Shown piece after piece: positions 36,644 through 47,256 of a stretch of 64,000 nt of DNA (its first letter is position 1; every line of letters starts with the position of its first letter). Location of the stretch: positions 63,697,027 to 63,761,026 of the forward strand of contig CM056378.1 of assembly GCA_029718625.1 (NCBI GenBank), written 5' to 3'. The DNA is from Synaphobranchus kaupii (Eukaryota > Chordata > Actinopteri > Anguilliformes > Synaphobranchidae). The notes beneath the pieces were generated by a model. That model was given only the letters and a program-made list of their open reading frames with translations, had not been told where the DNA came from and did no database searches. A program made the translations under genes and the position numbers.

Positions 36644-36985
36644 TTATGAGAGAGGGGCAGCTGCCACACTGTAATCTCGGATGAATCTACGATAGAAATT
36701 TGCGAAACCAAAAAATTGCTGAAGGTGCTTACGTGTGGCCGGCTGGGGCCATTCTGTCACCGCCTTGATTTTCGCCGGATCCGCCCGGATTCTGCCCTCT
36801 TCAATGATAAAGCCGAGAAAGTGTACAGTAGAGGTATGGAATGCACACTTCTCGGCTTTCACATATAGCTGGTTCTCCAAAAGCCTTTGGAGGACCTCAC
36901 GGACATGACAAATGTGCTCCTGTGGAGTCTTGGAAAAAATTTGAATGTCATCGATGTAGACAAAAACGGACCTACCCAAAAGGTC
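36644..36985 (-). pseudogene. pol: Gypsy reverse transcriptase, continuation after the stop
   Basis: The same frame reopens past the TGA and carries the catalytic box [14 protein letters not shown], then [40 protein letters not shown] and [16 protein letters not shown], the normal thumb and connection blocks of Ty3/Gypsy RT. It ends in a stop, and the start of RNase H (36380-36640) is interrupted by at least two more stops. It cannot produce a working polymerase as it stands. Confidence 0.9.
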
Positions 36986-38908
36986 TCATAAGACATCGTT
37001 GACCATACTCTGAAACACAGCTGGGGCATTAGTTAACCCGAACGGGACCACCAGGTACTCGTAGTGGCCGAGAGGGGTATTGAACGCCGTCTTCCACTCG
37101 TCCCCCTCGCGGATCCGGACCAGGTGGTACGCGTTGCGGAGGTCCAGCTTGGTAAAAATGACAGACTGGTGTAAAGGTTCAAAAGCAGAATTAATAAGGG
37201 GAAGTGGGTATTTGTTTCGTATGGTAACCTCATTGAGACCCCGGTAATCGATACAGGGTCGGAGCGACCCGTCCTTCTTCGCCACAAAGAAGAACCCTGC
37301 TCCCACCGGAGATGACGATGGACGGATTATACCTGAGGCCAATGAGTCATGAATGTAGGTTTCCATTGCTGCTTTCTCAGGACCTGACAGACTGAAGAGG
37401 CGGCCGGAGGGTAGTTTATCTCCAGCCAGCAGATCGATACAGCAGTCGTAGGGTCTGTGAGGAGGTAAGGAAATAGCACGTAATTTGCTAAAAACCTGTG
37501 ACAGATCGTGACAATGATTAGGAACATCGGTTAGATCAGGTATGGATAGGTTAGGAGTGGCTCGCTTAGCCCCCGGGGGGGGCAGAGCTGACCGTAGGCA
37601 GTTAGCTAGGCAATGACTGCTCCAGTCCTGAACTTGACCGGAACGCCAGTTGATGTGGGGATTGTGGAGGCGTAGCCAGGTTTGTCCTAGAACCAGAGGA
37701 GACTGTTTGGAATGGATGAGGTAGAATTGAATAGTTTCGTGATGGTTGCCAGACAGCACCAGCTGGAGGGGAATGGTGGAGTGCGGTGATGGGCGAAGAC
37801 AGTGATTCAACAGGAATTCCAGATTCCTTGACAAAGGTGGCATCGATGAAGCTGGCATCAAATGAATGAAGAGGCGGTTTGGCTCCTCCAGAGGAGGGTT
37901 GCTTTCAATTCGACTCGGTTCTGGGCTGAATGGACAGTGCAGATAGGGCTCACCAGTGCGCCCAGTCTTACTGGCGAGCCACGCCTTTTTGGGCGAATAG
38001 GACAAGCGGCAATGTGATGGTCGGGATTGCCACAATACATGCATGAGTTGGTGCGGATTCTTCGGCGACGCTCCTCGGTGTCGATGGACTTCGCCCAACT
38101 GCATGGGTTCCTCGTCAGAGGGGGTGAGTGATGAAACAGGAACTTTAACGGACGGAGCAGGGTGACCGGCGTGGAGTGTGGAGAAAGGACCGCGTGAAGG
38201 GTTCTTCATCCTCTCCCGGGCCCTGGCCCGGAGGCGGTTGTCGATCGAGATGGCAAGGCGGATGAAACTGTTTAATGAGCTGGATTCATCGCGGGTTGCC
38301 AACTGGTCCTTTAATTCTTCATTAAGAGCTTGTAAAAAGGCCCCTTGAAGGGCGGTGTCATTCCATCCCGCTTCAGCCGCTAGGGTGCGGAATTGGACCA
38401 CCATCTCAGCCACACTGCGACTGCCCTGACGCATCTGAAGGAGGCGCTGGGTAGTGTCTCGCCCACAGACTGGATGGTCAAAGACGCGGCGCATCTCTGA
38501 GGTAAAGGTGGGGAAGTGGAAGCAGGCTGATGACTGGCTCTCCCACAGTGTCGTGGCCCACTCCCGAACACTCCCTCCCAAACTACTCATGACGAACGCA
38601 ATCTTACAGGTGTCTGTGGCGAATGATGTGGGCTGAATGCGGAAGACGATGTCGCATTGCAGGAGGAATTCACGACACTTCCCCAGATCCCCTCGGTAGA
38701 GCTCGGGGTGTTGAACACGGGGCTCTCTGCCAGAAGAGCGCGCTGGCGCCTCGGGCTGCGGCTCAGGTAAGGACAGAGCCGGGACCGCTTGGATTCTAGG
38801 AGGAGGCTGGTGGAGTGACATCTGACTCACTTGATCCGTTAGGCTCTTTAGAGTCTCCAATACGTCATCCAAGCGGCGGCCCTGTTGATCGCTGACAGCG
38901 GGGTCCAT
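36986..38908 (-). pseudogene. gag-pol: Gypsy gag-protease-RT polyprotein, N-terminal part
   Basis: 640 codons from ATG at 38908, at the expected place just inside the LTR. Order: a coiled-coil-like N-terminus ([15 protein letters not shown]), a retrotransposon gag domain (residues about 70-230, with [19 protein letters not shown]), a nucleocapsid region, a protease region ([27 protein letters not shown]), then RT (from about residue 500: [46 protein letters not shown]). The CCHC zinc knuckle ([13 protein letters not shown], about 38000-38045) is in another frame, so a frameshift lies near 38090. The protease active-site DSG/DTG motif is absent from the open frame. A TGA at 36986-36988 ends the frame before the YxDD box. 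Confidence 0.9.
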
Positions 38909-38927
38909 GTTTTGGGCCAGTTCGTTC
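38909..38927 (-). promoter_or_regulatory. Very short 5' leader / presumed primer-binding region
   Basis: Only 19 bases (GAACGAACTGGCCCAAAAC on the minus strand) separate the 5' LTR from the gag ATG. A primer-binding site would have to lie here. I cannot match it confidently to a tRNA 3' end. Confidence 0.5.
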
Positions 38928-38993
38928 TGTTATGACCCCGGAATAGGACAGAACCCAAATGCAACAACAAGGAGGCAGGAATGCAAAAATTAG

Positions 38994-39090
38994 ACAGCTT
39001 CCAAACGCGCTTGCATCTGAGGAGGTGGGACTTGACGGACGGAACCGCCACCTCCTCCTCCTGGACCGGCAGCAGGGGGGGTTGGTACCC
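38994..39090 (-). other. Pol-derived patch inside the 5' LTR
   Basis: It matches 35229-35324 in the same orientation, with one visible mismatch in 96 bases (GCGCTT versus GCGTTT), and replaces LTR bases corresponding to 33436-33481. On the minus strand it even encodes the integrase peptide [20 protein letters not shown]. It is best explained by template switching during reverse transcription or by gene conversion. Confidence 0.85.
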
Positions 39091-39976
39091 AATGACAGTT
39101 AAAGTTCCCAGCCGGGAACTGGACTTCACCGGGACCTCAGAATTGCTCCAAGCTGGAGCTGGACTTGACAGGTTACACCGGTAATGTTCCAAGCCGGAAC
39201 TGGACTTGATGGGTCACACTGGAATCGTTACAAGCCGGAACTGGACTTGACGGGTCACACTGGAATGGTTCCAAGCCGGAACTGGACTGGACAGACAGGA
39301 CGGACTAGACGGACAGGACAGAGAGTGGGAGCGCTAGGCATCCAATAAATTAAGCTTCGAACTTGTCTCCTGAAGTGAGGGAGAAAACGATTTAGGCAGA
39401 CAGTCCAGTAATGAATGTGCGGGAGCAGAGGGAGTAGGGAAAGTCAGGGGTGATAATGGCAACAGGTAACCGGGTGGTTTGGAGCAGGGGATGAGCGGGA
39501 GCGGGAGCGGTAGTGCAGGACAGTGCAGCGGAGTCCTGGGCAGGACGCCGGCGTGGCAACAGGGCAGCGGCAGTGGCAGCACAGCAACGGCAGGGCAGCA
39601 GCAGCGACAGCAGATGCAGGAGCGTCAGCACATCAGCAAAGCCGCAGCACAGGGCGTGAGCGGGGACCGCCGCAGGGTGTGATAGCAGAAGCCCAAGCTG
39701 CTTGCACGAACGTCAGGTGGAAGGCTGGAGACCGCAACACAGGCAGGGATATGCAGACAACTGCAGACTGGCAGACTTTAAATAGACAAGGTGGTTAGCG
39801 AGACAGAATAGTGAACAGCAGGTACTGCCGCTCAGACTGGACAGACTGAGCATTTAAACAGTTCAGCAGAGTGAATAAACACCGAACAGAACTAAACTGT
39901 TGGACTAAGTTTTCTACAGTTCAGCAGAGTGAATTAACACCAAGACAGAACTAAACTGTAAGACTAGACAGAGAAC

Positions 39977-41399
39977 TAGGCTTGGGACGATGATCGATGG
40001 AATCGACTATTGACAATGGTTGAACCCATCGGCGATGGCTATCTTTGTCGATGCCTGGACGATTTTTCTTTATTTAATTCTTAAAATAAAAATTTTGCCT
40101 CTCATTCTGTGTTTTGAATAAATTTTCTACTCTACCATGCATTTACAATGTAACGTGTTGTCTGCGTCTTTGAAAGGTGATCGCCTATGCAGCGCAACGG
40201 CGCCATAATTTACCTGGATTGAGCAAAATCACGCTGATAGCCTACCTTCTGTTAGACCACAGTGCAACTAACTATATAATTTAATTCAGGCCTAATTAAA
40301 CTAATTATATTTTGTATTCAATAGTGCTATTGATAAACTATTGTTCAGTCTCTAACGGAGTGTAGGCTTAGGCTACGGAGTGGTGAGCTGTAGCCATATA
40401 TCCCTCAACAGCCTTTTTATTCTAACAGCACAACAAGCTTACTGGTGTCGGGGCATGGAAACAAATATAGCCTAATATTGTACAATCTGACTGTAGACTA
40501 ATGAAAGATGTTATCAGAGAAATAAACTAGATTGGATGAAAAGGTGGCCGCTATATTCCTATATTGATACACGGAATGTCTTCGTCGCTCAAGCGAAACA
40601 TTGAAACGATTTAGGAGTTGAGGCTATAATCTCAAATTGATTACACAGGTTTATGTAGAATAGTAAATAATGTAATTTACAATGTAATATAGCCTAGCTT
40701 AACCATTTCATCAGTGAAAAAAGTCCCCTATAACGAAAAAAATCTCAGTCAAACGTAAGCCTATAGGTCTTGTTGTCTCTTTATTTCATAGGTTTAGGCT
40801 ATAAATAGTTTCTGATTATCAATAAAAATTATTCGTTTCAGGGTAAATTATTATGTATTTTTGATTACATTAGGTTAGCTAAAAAGGTCTAACCCGATAG
40901 TGCTAAGTGAGAGAAGTTGCATGCAGATGGAGATAGACTGTGCGGGATGGCACGCGGCATAAAGGGGATCTTGTGAATCGCTCACTACAAGACAAAAATA
41001 ATAATGAACGTGATGACTGCTAGTCTAGCTTCTTCACAAAATGAAACGAAATTAGTAACATTAAACAAATTGCTATAAGACAGACGAGGGCGCAGAAAGG
41101 CTTAGGGAAACTATAGCTCCTGAGCGCTGACCGTGATGTTGGACAGCGGCCAGGTCAGATAAATAGCCTCTACTAGCTAATATAGAATAGACGTGAAATC
41201 TGTTGTATATTATTCTTTATTATATCTGGACAAAATAGTGAATACAATTCGCAATGGTATGCCATAATAAGTAAGCAAAAAGCCCGCTGTTCAATAGCCC
41301 CGCCCCCGCCGCCGCGCACCCCTCGATAGAATCGACCATCGGCGATGGCTAGAGGGCTGGATGGGACGATGCTGCCTTGCACACAATGGCACAAGCCTA
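39977..41399. mobile_element. hAT-like non-autonomous transposon in the 5' LTR
   Basis: Ends TAGGCTTGGGAC and GGCACAAGCCTA, with an 8 bp target duplication CAGAGAAC (39969-39976 and 41400-41407). The other LTR reads AGACAGAGAACCAGAC without interruption, confirming the insertion. Eight-base duplications and TAGGCTTG/TAGGGCTGGGA-type ends fit hAT. No transposase is present. Subterminal ATCGAT/CATCGGCGATGG motifs occur at both ends. Confidence 0.8.
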
Positions 41400-42010
41400 C
41401 AGAGAACCAGACAGGACCAGACGTTTCAGACTACAAACGTTAACGAACTGGCCAAGGACAGAGAACACCGGGTGACTAAATACAACATTTAATTGGTATC
41501 AATTATGTGCCGCGTGCGAATGTATGCAAGAGTGATTAGCAGATTGAAGAGTGTGGAATGCATGCGACAACGGGGAAAAGGGATAGGCAGAGACAGGAGT
41601 GGAGGAACAGAGTAATACAAACGGGAGAAACATGCCCAGCCTGCAGCACGGGGGAAAACACGGACAATGGAGAGACAAACACGAAACAGGGGGAGAGGGA
41701 AAACACGGAGAAACAGGATGGGAGTGGAACGTAACAAGCCTACTATTTTCTCATTTGAAATGCTCGATTTTCGTGGCATTCCGGCATAATTTAAGCAGCA
41801 TCATTTGCAAGAATCAGTAGCCTAGGCCTTACGATTAAAGCAAATAAAATGCATGTAAAGTAGGCTAAAGTTTATTTTTAAAACAGCATTAACGTAGGCT
41901 AGTGAAACATAAAACAATCACAGTTTGACAGCTACAAGCCCTGGGAACACGATTCTTCGTTAAGGTTAATGTAGACATATAAGTAGGCCTACAGGACAGC
42001 ATTATGCATA

Positions 42011-43794
42011 GGCTACTTTATTGTTTATGTAACCTACTTTAGGCATTTCATTAGGCACCAATAGAGTTTCATTTGGCACAGATACTGAATTTATTTTTAT
42101 AGGTAGTATAACATAGGGGATTTTAACCCGTATCTTTAACCCCGTATTTATCCCCAAATCTTCTTTGAAATATGAGTATATGTGTTCATATATGTAGATA
42201 CTAATAATACATTACTATTTTAAGGATATAGAGATTCAGATTCAATCTGACCCCCCTGTAACTGAACCCTTGTTGTCAGATATGCTTTGTCAGTATACAG
42301 AAGAAATGCTTTTGAGGGTGTACAGTAGAGGTCCAGATGTGTCACCGCAGTGATTGAAGGGTTTCTTCTCCTGACTTATTTTTCCATAGAGTTCAATAGG
42401 AACATTTGTCCGGAGAAACAACCCTTCAAGTTATCCATCCATTACTACTGCATATCTGGCAGCAGATGGTTTGAGGCTTGTTTGATACGTCAGACCCTTG
42501 ATTACTTAGAGCAGGGGTTCACAAAACGGTCCTGGGGGACCCCTGTGTATGCTGGTTTTCGTTGCAACCACAGTTGCAATCCCAGAATTTTAACAAGCTG
42601 TTAATTTTTCTTAATTAGGTGCTTGTCATGTTTGGAGGAATTATTCACCCTCTTAAGCCACATTATATCAGAAATAGCTATGCATGCCATGTAAAATAAA
42701 CACCCCATGTTCACATTGTGCTTATTGTGCCATATTATTTAAAAAGGATAAGAAAATTATTTAACAGATCCATTTAAAGACTGATTTGAATCAATAGGCT
42801 CCTAATTGGTGAAAGTGTGGACACATGGCCACTAAAACTAACCATTTGGTAGATAATGAAGAATTCAAACACAAAGCAAATGATAACGAGCCAAACCTGC
42901 ATTGTGTTAATCAGCTTAAGGAAAAAATTGAGTTAAACACATGTGTTCAACAACCTAATTAGGAGCCTATTGATTCACTTCACTCTTTAATTTGAGTGAA
43001 AATACATTATTTTGTAACCTCTTTTTATGTAATTGTTGCAATATAGCACAATAAGCACAACGTTAACATGGGGAGTTAGTTCTACATGGCATGCATAGCT
43101 ATTTCTGACATAATGTGTCTTAAGAGGGTGAATAATTCCTCCAAACATGAAAAGCACCTAATTAAGAAAAATTAACAGCTTGTTAAAATTCTGGGATTGC
43201 AACTGTGGTTGCAACGAAAACCAGCATACACAGGGGTCCCCCAGGACCGGTTTGGGAACCCCTGACTTAGAGCCATTTAGCCAACCATACTGTTCCAGTG
43301 TAATTTACAGCTAAATCTAGTCCCACCCCCCAATTCCCATAGAGATCCGTTCAAATGCAGAGAGGTGATAGCCTAGTATCGCTTGTAGGTGTACCAGAAA
43401 ATAAGATATCAAGAGTCTTTTGATATTGTTGGGTCACAGGCATCAGGAAGTCATGGCATGCGAAGGATATGCAACCAAATATTAAAAATTATTACTTTAT
43501 TCTACATTATGTTAAACTGTCCAATATTTTTTGATGCCCGAAAATGGGGGGGGACTATGTAGGCCTACAAAAGGTTCTATAATTTATAAACGGTTCATCC
43601 GATATGGATGAAAAAACCCTCAGCTGACAGTCTGCACTTCAACCTCATTGTCATTGTATCCTTTCAAACTCAAAGTGCGAGAGTGCAGAACCAAAATAAC
43701 AAAAAATGTGTCACTGTCCAATGAATTATGGTGCTCACTGTATGAACAAAACATTTTGAGGGTGTAGGCTACAGTAGAGGACCAGATGTGTCAC
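42011..43794. other. Central region of the LTIR element
   Basis: Sequence between the inverted arms. TTTTGAGGGTGTACAGTAGA-type sequence followed by GTCCAGATGTGTCACC occurs near 42310 and again, in the same orientation, near 43755: a direct repeat about 1.44 kb apart. No coding region is recognised. A palindromic MITE occupies 42512-43264. Confidence 0.5.
42512..43264. mobile_element. Palindromic hAT-type MITE (753 bp)
   Basis: It starts CAGGGGTTCACAAAACGGTC and ends with the inverse (GGTTTGGGAACCCCTG). The arms are near-complete inverted copies of about 200 bp or more (ATTCTGGGATTGCAACTG and inverse; CTTAAGAGGGTGAATAATTC and inverse). An 8 bp target duplication ACTTAGAG lies at 42504-42511 and 43265-43272. 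CAGGGGT ends plus 8 bp duplications are the usual hAT signature. It has no coding capacity. Confidence 0.85.
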
Positions 43795-44647
43795 CACAGC
43801 ATAATGCTGTCCTGGACATTTTATCTACATTGAACTTAACGAAGAATCGTATTCCCAGGGCTTGTAGCCTAGCTGCGATTATTTATGTTCCACTAGCCTA
43901 CGTTAGCGCCGTTTTAAAAAAAACAATAGCCTACTTTACATGGATTTTATCCGCTTTTAACGTAGGCTAGGCTGATTCTTGCAAAGTATGCTGCTTAAAT
44001 TATGTCAGAACTCCACGAAAATCAAGCATTTCAAATGAGAAAAAGAGTAGGCTATCTGTATGGACGGTGACATAGAATGGCTTGATCATGCACTGAAAGA
44101 TGGAAGATATTAGTCGGAAATCTCGAAAGGAGAAGGAACAGTCGCAAAGAAAGTAATAATGCAGAGTAATGTGCACGCGAGGGGTTGTCAAATTCTGACA
44201 GGCAGGCAAATTTCGGCACGGGAGCCATAAAATAATTAACCAGCATTATAATTCCAGTAGCTAAATGGTGAACTCATGCAAGCTTTTCATAAACCACGTC
44301 AAATTCTTTGAATGTGACATTGTTGGCACACTTCAAGGAAATCCCTAAGATGTTCAACCTGACAGGAAAACAAAATCTTCGTCTTTTAATAAAAAATAAT
44401 ATATTTAGCCTAATTTAGCTGATCAGATAGCTAGATAGGCTATAGTAGGCTATCAAAATCAAAGATCAAACTCGCAAACTATTTAGCTAAGGTTAGTGAA
44501 CTGATTCAGTAGCCTAGCCATATACTGTATTTTATTCAGCAAAGTAGCCTATACTGATCTTCTTAACGTTACCTAACCGTCTGGCAGGCTAGCTAGATCA
44601 GCAAGCTAACAATTAGTAGGCTACTAACTACACTCATAAAATGTAAG

Positions 44648-44806
44648 TGCGAATGCGACTGCGAGTGCCAGTGCCAGTGCGAATGTGACTGCGAGTGCCA
44701 CTGCGAATGCGACTGCGAGTGCCAGTGCGACTACGAATGCCAATGCGACTGCGAGTGCCAACGCGAATGCAACTGCGAGTGCCAGTGCAAGTGCTAGTGC
44801 GGATGA
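44648..44806. repeat. Hexanucleotide array, right arm
   Basis: The inverse of the left-arm array (CGAGTG / CGAATG units). The order of variants differs between the arms, suggesting independent slippage. Confidence 0.85.
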
Positions 44807-44915
44807 GTGACACGAGTAAACCTGCGAGTGAGATGTTGTGACCAATTAAAGCGCACAGTATAAGGCAATTGCATTCGCAGTCGCACTCGCAGACGACAGA
44901 ATTTTGGCACTGTTG

Positions 44916-45027
44916 GCCCCCCATAGCTCAGAAGCTTATCTGACCAGGAATTCTGGATCCTTACATATGGTGGTCTCCCAAGGAGGTAGTCCATCACCCA
45001 CTCAATAAGATCAGGATGTAGTTGCAT
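44916..45027 (-). pseudogene. Non-LTR reverse transcriptase fragment in LTIR right arm
   Basis: Inverted copy of 32351-32462. It reads HPDLIEWVMDYLLGRPPYVR with one visible change nearby (R to W in NSRSD). Its presence in both arms means the capture came before arm formation or was copied between arms. Confidence 0.5.
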
Positions 45028-45169
45028 GTCCCTGAGTTTCTGCCCATGTGCATATGGCTATATGGTGCTCAAAGTCTGCACTTTAACCTAATAGTCATTC
45101 TTTCATTTAAAATCCAGTGTATATAACATTCTTAAATTCTTAAGACACAAAATGTAGAACTCTGGACTG

Positions 45170-45450
45170 AAAATTAACATAGTATTACATTATCCGTCAA
45201 AAGTATTACATTATCAATTTTGAAAAAAAATGACCCACCTGAAAATATAATAAATTCCCAATGATGTAATAAGGTATTACATTATCGTTAAAAATGTTAT
45301 TACAATATCAGTCAGGACATTTTATTACATTACTGGTCAAGTTATTACATTATTGGGTTTTATTACATTTTCGATCAAGTTAAGTGCAAATTTTATTACA
45401 TTTTCAGGCGTTATTACATTTTCAGGAAATTATTACATTATCGGGTGCTA
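45170..45450. repeat. Subterminal AATGTAATAA motif cluster, right
   Basis: Inverted equivalent of the left cluster, reading TTATTACATT at similar spacing up to the terminus. Confidence 0.7.
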
Positions 45451-47215
45451 CAGGCCCTGAAACAGTCAGGTTTGCAGCCACAGTAGGCCCTGACACGGTC
45501 AGGATTGCAGCCAGTCGGCCCTGAAACGGTCAGGATTGCAGCCACAGTCGGCCCTGACACAGTCAGGATTGCAGCCACAGTCGGCCCTGACATGGTCAGG
45601 ATTACAATCACGTTCAGCCCTGACACGGTCATGATTGCAGCCACGTTCAGCCCTGACATGGTCAGGATTACAGCCACAGTCAACACTGACACAGTCAGGA
45701 TTACAGCCACAGTCAGCACTGACACAGTCAGGATTACAGCCACAGTCAGCACTGTCACAGTCAGGATTACAGCCACAGTCAGCACCGACACGGTCAGGAT
45801 TGCAGCCAGAGTCAGCCCTTACACAGTCAGGATTGCCGCCACAGTCAGCACTGTCACAGTCAGGATTACAGCCACAGTCAGCACCGACACGGTCAGGATT
45901 GCCGCCACAGTCAGCCCTGACACGGTCAAGATTGCAGCCATAGTCAGGCCTGACACGGTCAGGATTGCAGCCAGAGTCGGCCCAGAAAAGGTCAGGATTA
46001 CAGCCACAGTCAACCCTGACAGTCAGGATTGCAGCCACGTTCAGCCCTGACACGGTCATGATTGCAGCCACGTTCAGCCCTGACACAGTCATGATTGCAG
46101 CCACGTTCAGCCCTGACACAGTCAGGATTGCAGCCACAGTCAGCCCTGACACGGTCAGGATGGCAGCCACAGTCAGCCCTGACACGGTCAGGATTGCAGC
46201 CACAGTCAGCACTGACGGCCAGTATTGCAGCCACATTCAACACTGACGGTCAGGATTACAGCCACTGTTAACACTGTCACGGTCAGGATTACAGCCACAG
46301 TCAGCACTGACACGGTCGGGATTGCAGCCAGAGTCGGCCCTGACACGGTCGGGATTTCCGCCAGAGTCGGCCCTGACATGGTCAGTATTGCAGCCACAGT
46401 CAGCACAGACACAGTCAGGATTACAGCCACAGTCAACCCTGACACAGTCATGATTGCAGCCACAGTCAGGATTGCAGCTACAGTCAGCCCTGACATGGTC
46501 AGGATTGCACCCACAGTCGGCCCTCACAAGGTCAGGATTACAGCCACAGTCAGCACTGACACAGTCAGGATTGCACCCACAGTCGGCCAGGACAAGGTCA
46601 GGATTACAGACACAGTCGGCTCTGACACGGTCGGGATTGCAGCCAGAGTCGGCCCTGACATGGTCGAGATTGCAGCCAGAGTCGGCAGTGACACGGTCGG
46701 GATTGCAGCCAGTGTCGGCAGTGACACGTCGGGATTGCAGCCAGAGTCGGCAGTGACATGGTCGGAATTGCAGCCAGACTCGGCAGTGACAGTCAGGGTT
46801 ACAGCCAGTCGGTAGTGACGGTCAGGTTTACAGCCAGAGTCGGCAGTGACGGTCAGGGTTACAGCCAGAGTCGGCAGTGACGGTCAGGGTTACATCCAGA
46901 GTCGGCAGTGACGGTCAGGATTACAGCCAGAGTCGGCAGTGAATGTCAGGATTACAGTCAGAGTCGGCCGTGACGGTCAGGATTACCGCCACAGTTGGTC
47001 CTGACCCAGTCATGATTACAGCCACAGTAGGCCCTGACACAGTCAGGATTGCACCCACAGTCGGCCCTGACAAGGTCAGGATTACAGCCACAGTCAGCAC
47101 TGACACAGTCTGGATTACAGCCACAGTCAGCCCTGACACGGTCATGATTGCAGCCACAGTCAGCACTGACGGTCAGTATTGCAGCCACATTCAGCACTGA
47201 CGGTCAGTATTACAG

Positions 47216-47256
47216 TATTACATTTTCAGGAAATTATTACATTATCGGGTGCTACA
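47216..47256. repeat. LTIR-end island 1 in satellite 2
   Basis: A 41-base exact copy of the LTIR right terminus (45412-45452), in the same orientation, joined on both sides to satellite 2. Confidence 0.9.

Larger units (their letters stand above)
33370..41736 (-). mobile_element. Ty3/Gypsy (chromovirus-like) LTR retrotransposon, degenerate
   Basis: A complete LTR-gag-pol-LTR layout on the minus strand with a 5 bp target duplication AGCCT (33365-33369 and 41737-41741). LTRs lie at 33370-34685 (3' LTR) and 38928-41736 (5' LTR, enlarged by insertions). The domain order gag, protease, RT, RNase H, integrase is the Ty3/Gypsy order. The gag start (MDPAVSDQQ) and RT style resemble fish Sushi-type chromoviruses. 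Several nonsense and frameshift mutations break pol. It is nested in the LTIR left arm, whose opposite arm gives the empty site. Confidence 0.92.
38928..41736 (-). repeat. Gypsy 5' LTR, with hAT insertion and pol-derived patch
   Basis: It matches the 3' LTR closely apart from two events: 46 bases (33436-33481 in the other LTR) are replaced by a 96-97 bp segment of integrase-region sequence (38994-39090), and a 1423 bp hAT-like element sits at 39977-41399. Outside these, differences are scattered bases and small indels. Confidence 0.9.
31929..45452. mobile_element. Long-terminal-inverted-repeat (LTIR) element at the satellite 1/satellite 2 boundary
   Basis: The left end TGTAGCACCCGATAATGTAA is the exact inverse of the right end (TTACATTATCGGGTGCTACA, 45433-45452). 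Inverted homology continues inward for about 1.9 kb per arm, with indels. Without its nested Gypsy the element is about 5.2 kb. No transposase gene is recognisable. The left flank is satellite 1 and the right flank is satellite 2, so no target duplication can be read. I could not assign a superfamily. The repeated subterminal motif would suit transposase binding. Confidence 0.7.
43795..45452 (-). repeat. LTIR right arm
   Basis: This is the inverse of 31929-33369 plus 41742-42010. Near 44030-44070 it carries the uninterrupted counterpart of the Gypsy target site (AGCCTACT inverted as AGTAGGCT). It has about 270 bp (44110-44390) not seen in the left arm. Confidence 0.8.
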
